Part shown: piece after piece, positions 1 to 8,806 of the stretch
How positions within the stretch are numbered: the first letter of the stretch is position 1
Layout of the letters: the number at the start of each line of letters is the position of its first letter
Source: Flavobacteriales bacterium UBA1494
GTDB taxonomy: Bacteria; Bacteroidota; Bacteroidia; Flavobacteriales_E; Vicingaceae
Reading direction: 5' to 3'
DNA length: 64,000 nt
Assembly: GCA_905182175.1 (NCBI GenBank)
Contig: CAJJAT010000003.1
Coordinates: 124,001-188,000, forward strand
Notes under the pieces: model-generated
Database searches by the model: none
What the model saw: the letters and a program-made list of their open reading frames with translations, nothing else
What the model was told of the DNA's origin: nothing
Position numbers and translations under genes: made by a program

Positions 1-615
1 GTATTTATTGTAGGTTTAATTGGTTTGAACCTATTTCAATCCTTTCAATACAAGGAGAATATCATATCGTCTTGGGATATGACATACAATAAATACAAGT
101 TGACATTTGGAGTCTCAGCTCCCAACCAAGTTAAAATAGGGGGGAGTCGGGAAATTTTACCACATAAGGCGCAGAAGGAACTATTGCTAGATACTGTTTT
201 AAGTCTAGGGAATGAGAATCAGGATAAAATAGAGGAGGTTCAAAGATATTTTAAGTATTCTCAAAAAGAATATGGAGTATCCGTAAACCACAAACTACAA
301 ACATGCTCAAAGTTAAGCAGAGGCTACTATTTAGAATTAGAAATTAATCGGTTAGAAATAGACCTGAACAGTTCTGAGAACGCTAAAATGATAGTTGAAC
401 TCAAAAATGATGAGGGAGGGAATGAGTATTACAGTTGGTTTTTCATTAATGAAGTTCCTTCGAAAGTAGCCGGAGAATGGATGAATTATAATTATCAATT
501 ACATCTTCCAAAATGTAATTCAGATAACAATCAGCTCATAGTATATATTAGAAATGAAGACAAAGCCAATTTCTTAATTTCTAGGTTCAAGTTAAGACTG
601 TTTAACCTTTATTGA
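1..615 (+). CDS. C-terminal part of a membrane glycosyltransferase-like protein (5' end outside window)
   Basis: The frame is open from base 1, so the gene begins upstream of the window; a TTG at base 25 is internal, not a start. The visible 204 residues open with the end of a hydrophobic helix (VFIVGLIGLNLFQ) followed by QYKENIISSWDMTYNKYK. This resembles the last membrane helix and short tail of Bacteroidota PMT/ArnT-like (GT39-type) membrane proteins, which often end in LNLFQ..QY...I...MT. About 160 further residues form a soluble, possibly beta-rich region (for example KMIVELKNDEGGNEYYSWFF) that I cannot assign to a family; it could be a periplasmic carbohydrate-binding-like domain. The next gene is convergent. 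The family call rests on a short stretch and is an inference. Confidence 0.5.
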   Translation, partial: VFIVGLIGLNLFQSFQYKENIISSWDMTYNKYKLTFGVSAPNQVKIGGSREILPHKAQKELLLDTVLSLGNENQDKIEEVQRYFKYSQKEYGVSVNHKLQTCSKLSRGYYLELEINRLEIDLNSSENAKMIVELKNDEGGNEYYSWFFINEVPSKVAGEWMNYNYQLHLPKCNSDNNQLIVYIRNEDKANFLISRFKLRLFNLY

Positions 616-737
616 ATAACACAGTAATTAAATTAGTGCTACTTAAAATTAGGGAAGTACATATTCTCAGTTTATAAGTTAAGTATAGTTCAAACGTCTA
701 GAATTAGTCGATGTAATAAATCGTTAATTCTGAAAAT

Positions 738-1259
738 TTACCACTCAAAACTATCTTCATCGAACCACTTTCCGTGCAACTTTAAAACTTGTTCTATCAA
801 ATCTCTAACGCAACCTTCTCCACCTTTTTTAGATGAAATATAGTCTGATACTGACTTGATTTCTTCTGCAGCATCATTTGGGCATGCAGCAAAACCGACT
901 TGTTGCATTACTTTGTAATCAGGAATATCGTCACCCATGTAAAGGATTTCTTCCTTCTTTAAACCAAGCTTTTTTTGCAACTTTTCAAAAACTTCAACTT
1001 TGTTTTTACAGCCTAAGTTAACTTCTGTAATACCAAGGGTATTTAGTCTTTTGCGGACACTCTCTGAGTTTCCCCCACTAATAATTGATATGTGGTAACC
1101 TTTTTTAACCGCATGCTGCAAAGCATAACCGTCTTTAATATTCATTCGTCGAACTTGCTCTCCATCGGGTAGCGTAATGACCATGCCATCGGTCAGCACT
1201 CCATCCACATCTAACATAAATGCTGAAATAGGTCTCAATTTGGCTTTAATGTTAGACAT
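738..1259 (-). CDS. KdsC-like HAD-family phosphatase (3-deoxy-D-manno-octulosonate 8-phosphate phosphatase type)
   Basis: A 173-residue cytoplasmic HAD phosphatase of the KdsC/YrbI group, about the usual length. Motif I is DVDGVLTDG with Asp17 as the expected nucleophile and Asp19 as general acid/base. Motif II is ISGG (Ser61). Motifs III/IV lie in the segment ending YMGDDIPDYKVM near residue 110, which binds magnesium. The family removes phosphate from KDO-8-phosphate, or from related nonulosonate phosphates, during lipopolysaccharide or surface-glycan synthesis. It is the last gene of a minus-strand series, two bases after the DUF2520 gene and downstream of the ccm genes. No other KDO gene is nearby, so the exact substrate is uncertain. 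Confidence 0.85.
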   Translation of the reverse strand: MSNIKAKLRPISAFMLDVDGVLTDGMVITLPDGEQVRRMNIKDGYALQHAVKKGYHISIISGGNSESVRKRLNTLGITEVNLGCKNKVEVFEKLQKKLGLKKEEILYMGDDIPDYKVMQQVGFAACPNDAAEEIKSVSDYISSKKGGEGCVRDLIEQVLKLHGKWFDEDSFEW

Positions 1260-1261
1260 AT

Positions 1262-2056
1262 TTAGTTGTTTTGTTGCGCTTTGTAAATATCTGCCGTAAT
1301 TAATTCGTAAATCTTTGCGTACTCAGGGTTGTCTTTCAAGTATTCAATATGATTATCAATAACTTTCTCATCGTTACGCACAGCAGGGCCTGTTTGGGTA
1401 TTGATTGGTTTTTCGTACTTTATTTTTTCGGCAGTTTTTTCGACCAATGGTCGAATTATCTCAAAAGGAATTTGTTTTTTACCTAAAATATCGCTGGCTA
1501 TATGAAAGAGATGATTACTGAAATTATTTGCGAAAACAGCTGCAATATGCAGAGCTTTCCTTTTTTCAGAGTCCATTGCGAACACTTTAGTGGACAGTGA
1601 GCGAGCTAAACTTAAAAGTAAGTCCTCAGTTTTTGTGCTATTTGCTTCAACACAGATGGGTATAGGCTCTAAGCTCTCTGTCTCGTTTTTAGAGAACGAT
1701 TGAACTGGATAGAAGATACCATAATTTTTAAAGCCGCATGGCTCAAAAATATTCATAGAAGTAGAGCCAGAAGTGTGCACTATTGGAACATTTTTTAGCT
1801 GTATGTTACAAATTACATCAGATAGAGCATCGTCATTTATTGCCAAAATAATTAAATCTGTATCACTCTTTAGCTCAGATAAATTAGTGGTAAAATTTGT
1901 ATTCATAGCTTGACTCAACAACATAGCAGATCTTTGGGTTCTGCTGTATACTTGATGAATAATATAACCTGCATTCCTGAATGCCAAAGCAAAGTTATGA
2001 GCGACATTTCCAGCCCCTACGATAGTTACCTTTTTTATTTGTTGTTTGGCGTTCAT
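1262..2056 (-). CDS. Rossmann-like / DUF2520 domain protein (NADP-binding)
   Basis: A 264-residue cytoplasmic protein. The N-terminus has a dinucleotide-binding fold with GAGNVA at residues 14-19 and alternating strands and helices (VTIVGAGNVA, DLIILAINDD). The C-terminal half (about residues 140-255) is helical, with ALHIAAVFANNFSNHLF, which matches DUF2520 and is similar to the dimerisation domain of ProC and other 6-phosphogluconate-dehydrogenase-like proteins. The substrate of this family is not known. It lies between ccmF and the KdsC-like gene, two bases from the latter, and the three probably share a transcript. This linkage is common in Flavobacteriales and does not by itself indicate a role in cytochrome assembly. 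Confidence 0.8.
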   Translation of the reverse strand: MNAKQQIKKVTIVGAGNVAHNFALAFRNAGYIIHQVYSRTQRSAMLLSQAMNTNFTTNLSELKSDTDLIILAINDDALSDVICNIQLKNVPIVHTSGSTSMNIFEPCGFKNYGIFYPVQSFSKNETESLEPIPICVEANSTKTEDLLLSLARSLSTKVFAMDSEKRKALHIAAVFANNFSNHLFHIASDILGKKQIPFEIIRPLVEKTAEKIKYEKPINTQTGPAVRNDEKVIDNHIEYLKDNPEYAKIYELITADIYKAQQNN

Positions 2057-2134
2057 AGTATTAATGTAACAGTGTTTTGATGCAATAATGTGGTTCAGTT
2101 AAAGGTAATAAAAGTTCGTTCTATGGTATCTATT

Positions 2135-4561
2135 TTATTTAGAATTTGCTTTCTTTTTCCCAAGCATTAGTCTATTCCATGCAGCAAGTAAACTGCCTAA
2201 TACCATTACAATAATACCAATCCAAAGTACATTTATGTATGGGAAAATAATTGCTTGCATAATAACAAAATCACCTGAGTTTTTATTCTTTTCAGCGAGT
2301 AGGATTTTAAGTTTCTCCGTTTCTGGATCTATACCTGCAAAACCAAAATCGAGGCCCAATTGCTCTATCTTAGAATTAATTGAGAAAATATTATTTCCAC
2401 GAATAACCATAATAGGTCTAGCTTCATAATATCCACCATCTAAGGTCTTAGCTGTAATTTTTACACCTAGTACAATGTCTTCAGGCTGCAAGTTCATAGC
2501 CTCCTTATCAATTGCCCTCTCAAATTGTGTCAGCTTTATAATAGAATTGCTTGTAAATAAGGAGTCTCCAATTTTTAAATTAAGAGTATCAGGTTCGCGA
2601 TATGCATCCTGTGCAGTTGAATCTAAATTTTCTAAATCTGCGTAAGTTATGTGTGTAAAAATGTCCTTATCAATAAAGTGCTCAGTATCTGGTTCCGGAA
2701 CATTTCCCATTTGCTCATTTAATTGAACAAATGGGGATAAGCTAAACTCTTTCTGATATTTTCCTTCTGAGTTTACTTTCAGGTAATCCATATCGTAGTA
2801 AACATTCTTTCCTACAACTCTTCTTTTGTTATAGGTCACATAGTAAGGCTCCATTAAAACCGTATCGTTACGCAGTAACATTACATTTTCATTGTTCGCA
2901 TCCTCGCTATCTTCGAAGTTGATGTTTACTTGAGTCCTATTTTTTGATATAATTTCTTTGTTACCTGCGGAAAGAACAGATCCTAAAATTACCATTGCAA
3001 AACCAACGTGAGCTAGGGCTGAACCACCCTTTTTTACATTGCCTTTAAGAATTCTTGTTAAATAATCGAAATTGGCCAATACAGCAAATAAAGAGGTGAA
3101 AAGTAAGGTTGTTAGAAAGATGTCTCTAATGTCTAATTGAACAGCCATAACTATAGAAAGTGCCAATGCAATTATAAATGAAGGAGCAATTTTCTTGAAA
3201 AAAGGACCAACTTCTGTTTTTTTGTATTTTAAAAACTGACTAATTGCAACAAACAAAGTCACAAGTATGGTTAATGGAATTTGCCAAGAGTTGTAATGTT
3301 CTATTGGTTTAGCAGGTGGTGCTAAATCTGTTCCAAACAATGCATTTATTACAGGAATTGAAGTAGATAGGGTAATTTGAAAGGCTGAAATAACTAAAAC
3401 CAAAGCTCCTAAAAACATCCAAAACTCTCTGCTCCAAAAGGCATCTTCTTCAGTTTTCTTTAAAAACTGTCTTCCATTCTTAATTAAAAAGAAGAGGGCA
3501 ATAAACAAGTAAAATAACAAGAAAATAATCAGTTGTCCAGGTAGTCCATCTGCAAACGAGTGAACTGAGGTTTCTCCTAAAATTCCGCTTTTGGTTAAAT
3601 ATGTTGAATAAACAACAAATAGAAATGAACTTAAAGCCAATGCAAATGCAGAGAAGATACTCTTCATTTTGGTTCTATTGATTAGCATCAAGTGCCCTGC
3701 AGCGACCAAAATTATCCATGGAACAAGAGATGAATTCTCAACAGGATCCCATGCCCAGAAACCACCAAAACTAAGCGCTTCGTAAGCCCATGCTCCTCCC
3801 ATTAGTATCCCTAGCCCCAAAATACCAATTCCAAAAAATGTCCAGGGCAATGCTGGCTTTATCCATTCTTGGTATTGTTTTTTCCACAAAGCAGCTAGTG
3901 CATATGCAAAGGGAATAAGTGTTGTAGCAAAACCAAAAAATACAGTTGGTGGGTGAATGGTCATCCAATAATTTTGGAGAAGCGGATTTAATCCATTTCC
4001 TTCTACAAAATCCAAATAATTAGGGTTGCTTGTAAAAGGTAAGTTGAACATGTCAGGATGTTCTCTTAGTAACACAAATGGGTTACTCCCGATTTGAATG
4101 TCGAATGGGAAAATACCCAATAACATAGCGCTCAAAAACACTTGCACACTCGTGAAGATCACCATGACGCTTCCTTCCCATTTTTTAGCGGTAAAAATTA
4201 AAATATTTCCTAAAACAATGTTCCAAAAAGTCCACAGCATGGTACTACCTTCTTGCCCTTCCCAAAAGGAAGAAATGATAAACTTCATTGGCATATCGGA
4301 AGAACTATGCCTCCAAATATAATAATACTCAAAAGCATGATTATATATAAGGTAAAATAGAATTCCAATTAACCCAACCATTGCAAAGGAATGCAGACGG
4401 AAGAAGAAACGACCGTATCGTTTCCATGAGTTCATTTCTAAACTAATTTCAGATGTAGGTAAATAAAACAGCACAGACAATAAACTAGCTGCAAAGCTTA
4501 AAATTATAAGAAAATTCCCAATTTGACCTGCAAGCAGGTTCTCTCCAACGTATTCTATCAT
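2135..4561 (-). CDS. ccmF: Cytochrome c biogenesis heme lyase subunit CcmF / CcsA-type
   Basis: An 808-residue polytopic inner-membrane protein, longer than Escherichia coli CcmF (about 650). It carries the tryptophan-rich heme-handling motif of the family near residues 255-283 (FGGFWAWDPVENSSLVPW) and the conserved elements FWEGQEGSTMLWTFW near residue 105 and WMTIHPPTVFFGFA near residue 200. CcmF receives heme from CcmE and takes part in covalent attachment to the CXXCH motif of apocytochromes c on the periplasmic side. A large extracytoplasmic region (about residues 540-760) precedes the last helix (VLWIGIIVMVLGSLLAAWNRL). It follows ccmE by three bases in the order ccmB-C-D-E-F. Confidence 0.93.
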   Translation of the reverse strand: MIEYVGENLLAGQIGNFLIILSFAASLLSVLFYLPTSEISLEMNSWKRYGRFFFRLHSFAMVGLIGILFYLIYNHAFEYYYIWRHSSSDMPMKFIISSFWEGQEGSTMLWTFWNIVLGNILIFTAKKWEGSVMVIFTSVQVFLSAMLLGIFPFDIQIGSNPFVLLREHPDMFNLPFTSNPNYLDFVEGNGLNPLLQNYWMTIHPPTVFFGFATTLIPFAYALAALWKKQYQEWIKPALPWTFFGIGILGLGILMGGAWAYEALSFGGFWAWDPVENSSLVPWIILVAAGHLMLINRTKMKSIFSAFALALSSFLFVVYSTYLTKSGILGETSVHSFADGLPGQLIIFLLFYLFIALFFLIKNGRQFLKKTEEDAFWSREFWMFLGALVLVISAFQITLSTSIPVINALFGTDLAPPAKPIEHYNSWQIPLTILVTLFVAISQFLKYKKTEVGPFFKKIAPSFIIALALSIVMAVQLDIRDIFLTTLLFTSLFAVLANFDYLTRILKGNVKKGGSALAHVGFAMVILGSVLSAGNKEIISKNRTQVNINFEDSEDANNENVMLLRNDTVLMEPYYVTYNKRRVVGKNVYYDMDYLKVNSEGKYQKEFSLSPFVQLNEQMGNVPEPDTEHFIDKDIFTHITYADLENLDSTAQDAYREPDTLNLKIGDSLFTSNSIIKLTQFERAIDKEAMNLQPEDIVLGVKITAKTLDGGYYEARPIMVIRGNNIFSINSKIEQLGLDFGFAGIDPETEKLKILLAEKNKNSGDFVIMQAIIFPYINVLWIGIIVMVLGSLLAAWNRLMLGKKKANSK

Positions 4562-4564
4562 TTC

Positions 4565-4978
4565 TTATGAGTTGCTATCAGCAGTAATTTCTGTTAATTC
4601 CCCTGCTTCTCCGTCTTGGTACTTCGAAGGGCATTTCATCAGAATTTTTTCCGCTAAAAAGTTTTCACCTTCTAAACTCCCAGTTATCACAACTTGTTCT
4701 GATCTTTCAAAATCTTGTGGTTTTGCGCCATTAAAGATTACTTTTTGTTCATTCCCATTCTTGTCAACCATATGAAATGAAAACTCGTTGGCATTTTCTT
4801 TTGGGCTGTAAATAATGTCTTTTTCTTTGTTTAATTCTCCAACTACTTGAAATTGTTTGCCCGGGTTTTGAATAGCAACACTAAAATCTGCGTACGTAGC
4901 AGCATCTGCAACTGTACTTATGATAGCCCCTATAGCTAAAGCAATAACAATAATTCCTAAAATATGAGACTTCTTCAT
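4565..4978 (-). CDS. ccmE: Cytochrome c maturation protein CcmE, CxxxY type
   Basis: A 137-residue periplasmic heme chaperone anchored by one N-terminal helix (ILGIIVIALAIGAIIS). The rest forms an OB-fold-like barrel typical of CcmE (YADF, GKQFQVVGELN, FSFHMVD, VVITGSLEG, FLAEKILMKCPSKY). The classical HxxxY heme-attachment site is replaced by CPSKY, with Cys116 and Tyr120; this CxxxY variant is known from Desulfovibrio and other lineages that use a modified Ccm pathway. It accepts heme exported through CcmC and passes it to CcmF, its immediate downstream neighbour. Five bases separate it from the ccmD-like gene. Confidence 0.92.
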   Translation of the reverse strand: MKKSHILGIIVIALAIGAIISTVADAATYADFSVAIQNPGKQFQVVGELNKEKDIIYSPKENANEFSFHMVDKNGNEQKVIFNGAKPQDFERSEQVVITGSLEGENFLAEKILMKCPSKYQDGEAGELTEITADSNS

Positions 4979-4982
4979 CTAC

Positions 4983-5186
4983 TTAATTATTAATTTCTTT
5001 TTCTAATTTCCCTAATTTTTTGTCAATGGTAATAAGGTAAACTATTAGCCCTAAAAGTATTATTGCTAAAACTGCTATAACCACATAAATCTTTCCCTCA
5101 GATCTCATGGTTTCTGCCATTTGAACTGACTCAGCCTTTACTGCAATTGAAACAAGCAATAGTGTAAATAGGTTTAAATATTTCAT
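4983..5186 (-). CDS. CcmD-like small membrane protein
   Basis: A 67-residue protein with a probable N-terminal signal or helix (YLNLFTLLLVSIAVKA) and one clear transmembrane helix (VVIAVLAIILLGLIVYLIT), followed by a short charged tail (KKLGKLEKEINN). Size, topology and position between ccmC and ccmE fit the CcmD role of stabilising the CcmC-heme-CcmE complex. Sequence conservation in CcmD is low, so the call depends mostly on context. Its start overlaps the end of ccmC by four bases, which suggests translational coupling. Confidence 0.75.
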   Translation of the reverse strand: MKYLNLFTLLLVSIAVKAESVQMAETMRSEGKIYVVIAVLAIILLGLIVYLITIDKKLGKLEKEINN

Positions 5187-5839
5187 GCTTCTAATTTTTG
5201 TGAAAGATTTGAAATGCGAATTCTAATACTTGCAATCCACCAACCCAATAAAATCCACCCAAGGACGGCAGGGTAGAAGACAAGCTTCATGTTGTCGTCT
5301 AAGTCATAGTTGTTAAATCCCGGGTTCCCTCCATTCCCAGGATGAAGAGAATCTGTTACTCTAGGCAGAATACCAATAAAAACCAATAGTAATACAAAAG
5401 CAAAAATATTATATACCGCAGATATTCTTGCTCTTTTTTGCTCATCCTCCAATGATCCTCTTAAAACAACATATGCGAGGTAAATTAGCATTGTAATGGC
5501 TGAGCCATTCAACTTTACGTCGTTTACCCACCAAGCACCCCAAGTGTATTTGGCCCAAATACTACCTGTAATAATTCCTAACACCCCAAAGACGATTCCC
5601 GCATTCACCAACTCTTTCGCTTTCGTATCGTGTGTTAAATTATTAGATGAAAGGTTTTTTACGCTATTAATTACAGACATAAAAAATAAGAAAATCATCG
5701 TGAACCACATGGGCACGTGAAAATATAAATTCCGAATGCTTTCGTAAAGAATTACTTGTTTTGGGACAGGAATTAAGAGGCCTGCAATTAGGGTGTACAG
5801 GAGTAAGATTATAGCAAGTGCTTTCCACCAGTGTCTCAT
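5183..5839 (-). CDS. ccmC: Heme exporter protein CcmC
   Basis: A 218-residue inner-membrane protein with about six helices, the usual CcmC size. The tryptophan-rich heme-binding motif is present as KYTWGAWWVNDVKLNGS near residues 97-113, flanked by two candidate heme-ligand histidines, His41 in YFHVPMWF and a second in SLHPGNG. CcmC loads heme onto CcmE at the outer face of the inner membrane. It is the second gene of the operon, 39 bases after ccmB, and overlaps the ccmD-like gene by four bases. Confidence 0.93.
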   Translation of the reverse strand: MRHWWKALAIILLLYTLIAGLLIPVPKQVILYESIRNLYFHVPMWFTMIFLFFMSVINSVKNLSSNNLTHDTKAKELVNAGIVFGVLGIITGSIWAKYTWGAWWVNDVKLNGSAITMLIYLAYVVLRGSLEDEQKRARISAVYNIFAFVLLLVFIGILPRVTDSLHPGNGGNPGFNNYDLDDNMKLVFYPAVLGWILLGWWIASIRIRISNLSQKLEA

Positions 5840-5878
5840 TGAAAATGAGTTATTTATACGTTAATAATAGCGGCTTGA

Positions 5879-6559
5879 TTAGCTGCGCCAAAGGTAGGGA
5901 AATAAAATATAGGATAATGCGACGATAACTATATTTAACAACCCTAAAGTGACAATATATGCTTGGCAATCTTCCCAAGCAAAACCTAATCCGCAAAGCA
6001 TGCTTGCCTTTATTGCAGTTAATAAGGTAGGAAGCATAATAGGAAATGACAAAATAGCAGTTAAAGTTGAGTTATTATTGGTTTTAGAAGCAATGGCTGA
6101 GCTCAGACTTAAAACAGTAGAAATACCTAAACTTCCTAAAAAAAGAACAAGAATGAAGAGGTTATTATTTTCAACAGGGTTGCCCAGTAGTAAATTGAAT
6201 AATAAGAAGGTAAGTGCAGTAATTACTAACTGTAAAACAGCATTGAATAACATTTTGGAAAGAATAATTGCTTTTGGGTTTGCCAAAGTGTAATAGTAAA
6301 AGAACTCTCTGCCGGCTTCTTTTCTAAAGCTATTAACGCTAGCATTGGTTGAAGCAAAGAGTAATACTATCCACAAAAGAGCAACCCAAGTGCTTAACTC
6401 TTCCATTCTAGTAAAAATTAGATAAGCTACAAACACGGTAGAAAGGACATATAAAAGAATTCCATTAAGAGTCGCTTTTTGGCGAAGTTCAACAGTTATG
6501 TCTTTCTTAAAAAGTTGTATGATCTGTTTAGCGAGTGCGATTTTTATAATTTTTAGCAA
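5879..6559 (-). CDS. ccmB: Heme exporter protein CcmB
   Basis: A 226-residue polytopic membrane protein with the CcmB pattern: a basic N-terminus, ELRQKATLNGILLYVLSTVF, then further helices including LGSLGISTVLSLSSAIASK and the C-terminal VALSYILFPYLWRS. CcmB is the permease of the CcmAB ABC transporter that releases heme-loaded CcmE. No CcmA ATPase gene is in the window; upstream lies the divergent bestrophin-like gene. There is no ATG near the N-terminus. The most upstream possible start is a TTG at 6557-6559, which sits inside a TAnnTTTG promoter-like box, so the true start (TTG, or an ATT nine bases later) is unresolved. Confidence 0.88.
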   Translation of the reverse strand: MLKIIKIALAKQIIQLFKKDITVELRQKATLNGILLYVLSTVFVAYLIFTRMEELSTWVALLWIVLLFASTNASVNSFRKEAGREFFYYYTLANPKAIILSKMLFNAVLQLVITALTFLLFNLLLGNPVENNNLFILVLFLGSLGISTVLSLSSAIASKTNNNSTLTAILSFPIMLPTLLTAIKASMLCGLGFAWEDCQAYIVTLGLLNIVIVALSYILFPYLWRS

Positions 6560-6564
6560 AGGTA
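6557..6564 (-). promoter_or_regulatory. Candidate -7 element upstream of the ccm operon
   Basis: Read on the minus strand the bases are TACCTTTG, a full match to the Bacteroidota -7 consensus TAnnTTTG. It overlaps the most upstream possible start codon of ccmB. If used, transcription would begin within a few bases of the coding region. No convincing -33 element is seen. Confidence 0.4.
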
Positions 6565-6638
6565 ATAGAATTCATAATTCAAGTTGTCTTATTTATGATG
6601 CTTTTCAAAGATTCTCTTATATTTTAAAAAAATAAGCG

Positions 6639-7688
6639 ATGTATACTCAACGAAGGTTTCCAATGAAAGGTCTGTTAATATGGACCATTCGTGAAACACT
6701 TTTTTTTATCTTTTTTGCAACCGTGTTTACTTTTTTATACAAGGTAGTGAATATAAAATGGTTGCAGGTTCCTTTGGTTCCGGTTAGTCTAATTGGCACT
6801 GCTGTGGCCTTTATGGTTGGTTTTCAAAATAACGCTGCGTACGACAGAATTTGGGAAGCCCGAAAGATTTGGGGAGGAATTGTAAACGGGTCTAGATCTT
6901 TAATTATTAACATAAGGGACAGTTTTTATTTGCACAGCGCAGAGCAGAAGGTAGAAGAGAAACAGATTCTAAAAGTTATAGCAAATCGTCATATCGCTTG
7001 GCTAACTGCATTGCGTTATGCCATGCGTGCCAAAAAGCAATGGGAGACCAATTATAACTACAATCACAAAAAGACGGTGTACCAATACAATATTCCTGAA
7101 TTTAAATCACAATTAGTTGATGAGCTGAAACCTTTCCTTTCTGAAATAGAGTTGAGTAAGGTAATGCAGAAAGATAACAAACCAAATGCAATCATTAGTT
7201 TGCAGTCGCAGCACTTACGTATGCTCACTGACGAAAATAAGTTTTGGCATTTTTCATTTTTAAATTTTCAACAATCTTTACAAGAATTGACTGCTTTGCA
7301 GGGAAAAGCAGAGCGAATTAAAAATTTCCCTTATCCAAAACAATATGGAAGTATCGGGTATCATTTTGTACATATTTTTATGTGGCTATTGCCCATGGCT
7401 ATTATTCCTGCTTTTGCTGAAATAGGTGTTAAGATATCATCAGCAAACCCATTGGTTGGAGATTATTTTGTTTGGCTAAATATTCCGTTCACGGTCATTG
7501 TAATTTGGGTATTTAATACCATGTTAAGAGTAGGCTTGGCAGGAGAAAACCCTTTCGAAGGTTCACCAAATGATGTGCCAATTTCAAATATTTCCCGAGG
7601 AATTACTAGAGATATTCTGCAAATTATTGACGAAGAACCTGGAAACATTCCAGAGCCCTTCGAAAATATTAATCACATTGAAATGTAG
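6639..7688 (+). CDS. Bestrophin-family ion channel-like protein
   Basis: A 349-residue membrane protein of the bestrophin/UPF0187 family. The N-terminal half has hydrophobic helices (LFFIFFATVFTFLYKVV, VPLVPVSLIGTAVAFMVGFQNNAAYDRIWEARKIWGGIVNGSR), the last part of which is a bacterial bestrophin hallmark. A second pair of helices follows near residues 245-300 (YHFVHIFMWLLPMAIIPAFAEIG, WLNIPFTVIVIWVFNTML), and the C-terminus has the conserved ENPFEGSPNDVPIS segment. Bacterial homologues form pentameric ion channels in the inner membrane. It is divergent from the ccm operon and monocistronic; the coding region closest downstream is decayed. Confidence 0.85.
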   Translation: MYTQRRFPMKGLLIWTIRETLFFIFFATVFTFLYKVVNIKWLQVPLVPVSLIGTAVAFMVGFQNNAAYDRIWEARKIWGGIVNGSRSLIINIRDSFYLHSAEQKVEEKQILKVIANRHIAWLTALRYAMRAKKQWETNYNYNHKKTVYQYNIPEFKSQLVDELKPFLSEIELSKVMQKDNKPNAIISLQSQHLRMLTDENKFWHFSFLNFQQSLQELTALQGKAERIKNFPYPKQYGSIGYHFVHIFMWLLPMAIIPAFAEIGVKISSANPLVGDYFVWLNIPFTVIVIWVFNTMLRVGLAGENPFEGSPNDVPISNISRGITRDILQIIDEEPGNIPEPFENINHIEM

Positions 7689-7790
7689 GAGCTTCAACAA
7701 AGGAACTACCAACTATTTTCAAAATATCAATTTTATATTAGCGAATTCTAAAGTTAGAATATAAATTACCGCACATTTAATTAAATAAAA

Positions 7791-8245
7791 ATGAGTTGTT
7801 TTCACAGTTAGTTGGGATTTATTTTTCGTTTTTTGTGATCTCTTTGCTACTTTCCATTATTTAAGTAATGAACCTCATAAATAATTAAAGATGGAATAAA
7901 CAGTAGCATTATTAATTCCTTTAGTTGGAATTGTCGTGATATTTTGAAGAGTATATTTAGAAGTAACCTCAGACAATAAAATAAATTTGGTCATCATAGA
8001 TTATGTAATAAATCTAAACAAAAAACCAGTAGGAAAAAGAGGAAATTTAAGAAAACCTGTTTCATTGATTTTGATACCTTCAGGATTATTTCTCAGGAAT
8101 TACTTAGCAGGCAGGGCATTGATAACGTTACAAGTGCTGTGGGAATTGTTACAGCTTTTCTATTTTGAGAAATTGCTTTACTCTTTTTTCACTGTATGCA
8201 GAAAAGAGCAAAAGAAAAAACACAACTTCGTTAACGCTTGTCCTT
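7791..8245 (+). pseudogene. Remnant of a DUF6249-like small membrane protein
   Basis: No intact frame survives, but pieces in different frames join into a recognisable protein. An ATG at 7791 is followed by a broken hydrophobic stretch (GIYFSFFVISLL). From about 8050 one frame reads a basic segment (KKPVGKRGNLRK), and another reads QGIDNVTSAVGIVTAFLF with a TGA directly after it, then a further shift gives SLYAEKSKRKN. Two predicted helices around a short loop with a basic tail fit the small DUF6249-type proteins that accompany ECF sigma genes in many Bacteroidota. Several stops and at least two frameshifts are needed to read it. The family name is tentative; the degraded state is plain. Confidence 0.5.
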
Positions 8246-8249
8246 AACC

Positions 8250-8800
8250 AAACTTTTAATTTGACAGGTCAAGAAGGGCGATACAACGGCCTTTTTAGCA
8301 CAGTTTATGAACATAAAAATCTGGTTCATTGGTGTTTGTATTACAAATTACAAATAATTCTTAAGGTGCGGAAGAGCTCGCTCAAATTCCTTTTTTGAAA
8401 GCGTTTAAAAGTTTAAAGAGGTTCAAAGCTAAATCTAAATTCTCAACTTGACTTTATAAGTTGGCCTATTTCACTGCCGTTAACCATTTGCGAAAAAATA
8501 AATTATTGTTTTCTTCTATTGACCTTTAAACTATTGAAAGTGGTGACTCTTCAGAATTAGATTGCTTGATCCCTGCAGACGTGGAGAATTATTTGAATAA
8601 ATAGTTAAATTGAATAATATCAATATACTGAAGCTTAATATCCTTGTTTTATTTAAAAAAGCTAAGTAGAAAAGAAATGGTAGACAGTACGTTATTTAGT
8701 CAGTCAAATAGTAAAATTAAGCGATTGCGAATACGTAAGCAATTGAATGGCTTTCTTAAAAAGTTAGTGAAATATGAAATTCAAACTATTTTTAAAAGAT
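8250..8800 (+). pseudogene. Decayed ECF-type RNA polymerase sigma factor gene
   Basis: Joined frames give the sigma-70 region 2 pattern: QVKKGDTTAF (8265-8293), STVYEHKNLVHWCLYY after a frameshift, then EELAQIPFLKAFKSLKRF, KFST-stop-LYKLAYFTAVNHLRKNK. The stop is a TGA at 8449-8451, where ECF sigma factors have a conserved Trp (TGG). Another in-frame stop follows IDL at 8527-8529, and then ESGDSSELDCLIPADVENYLNK before TAG. Region 4.2 is recognisable in a different frame at about 8660-8770: LSRKEMVDSTLFSQSNSKIKRLRIRKQLNGFLKK, which aligns with the helix-turn-helix and the basic RARKQL end of ECF factors. The order of regions is preserved, so this is one gene broken by point mutations, not a chimera. 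Confidence 0.8.
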
Positions 8801-8806
8801 CAAAAC

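Noticed and set aside
2235-2429. Plus-strand frames opposite ccmF, ccmE, BatA and others
   Set aside because: These are antisense frames of conserved genes with no family likeness or start signals.
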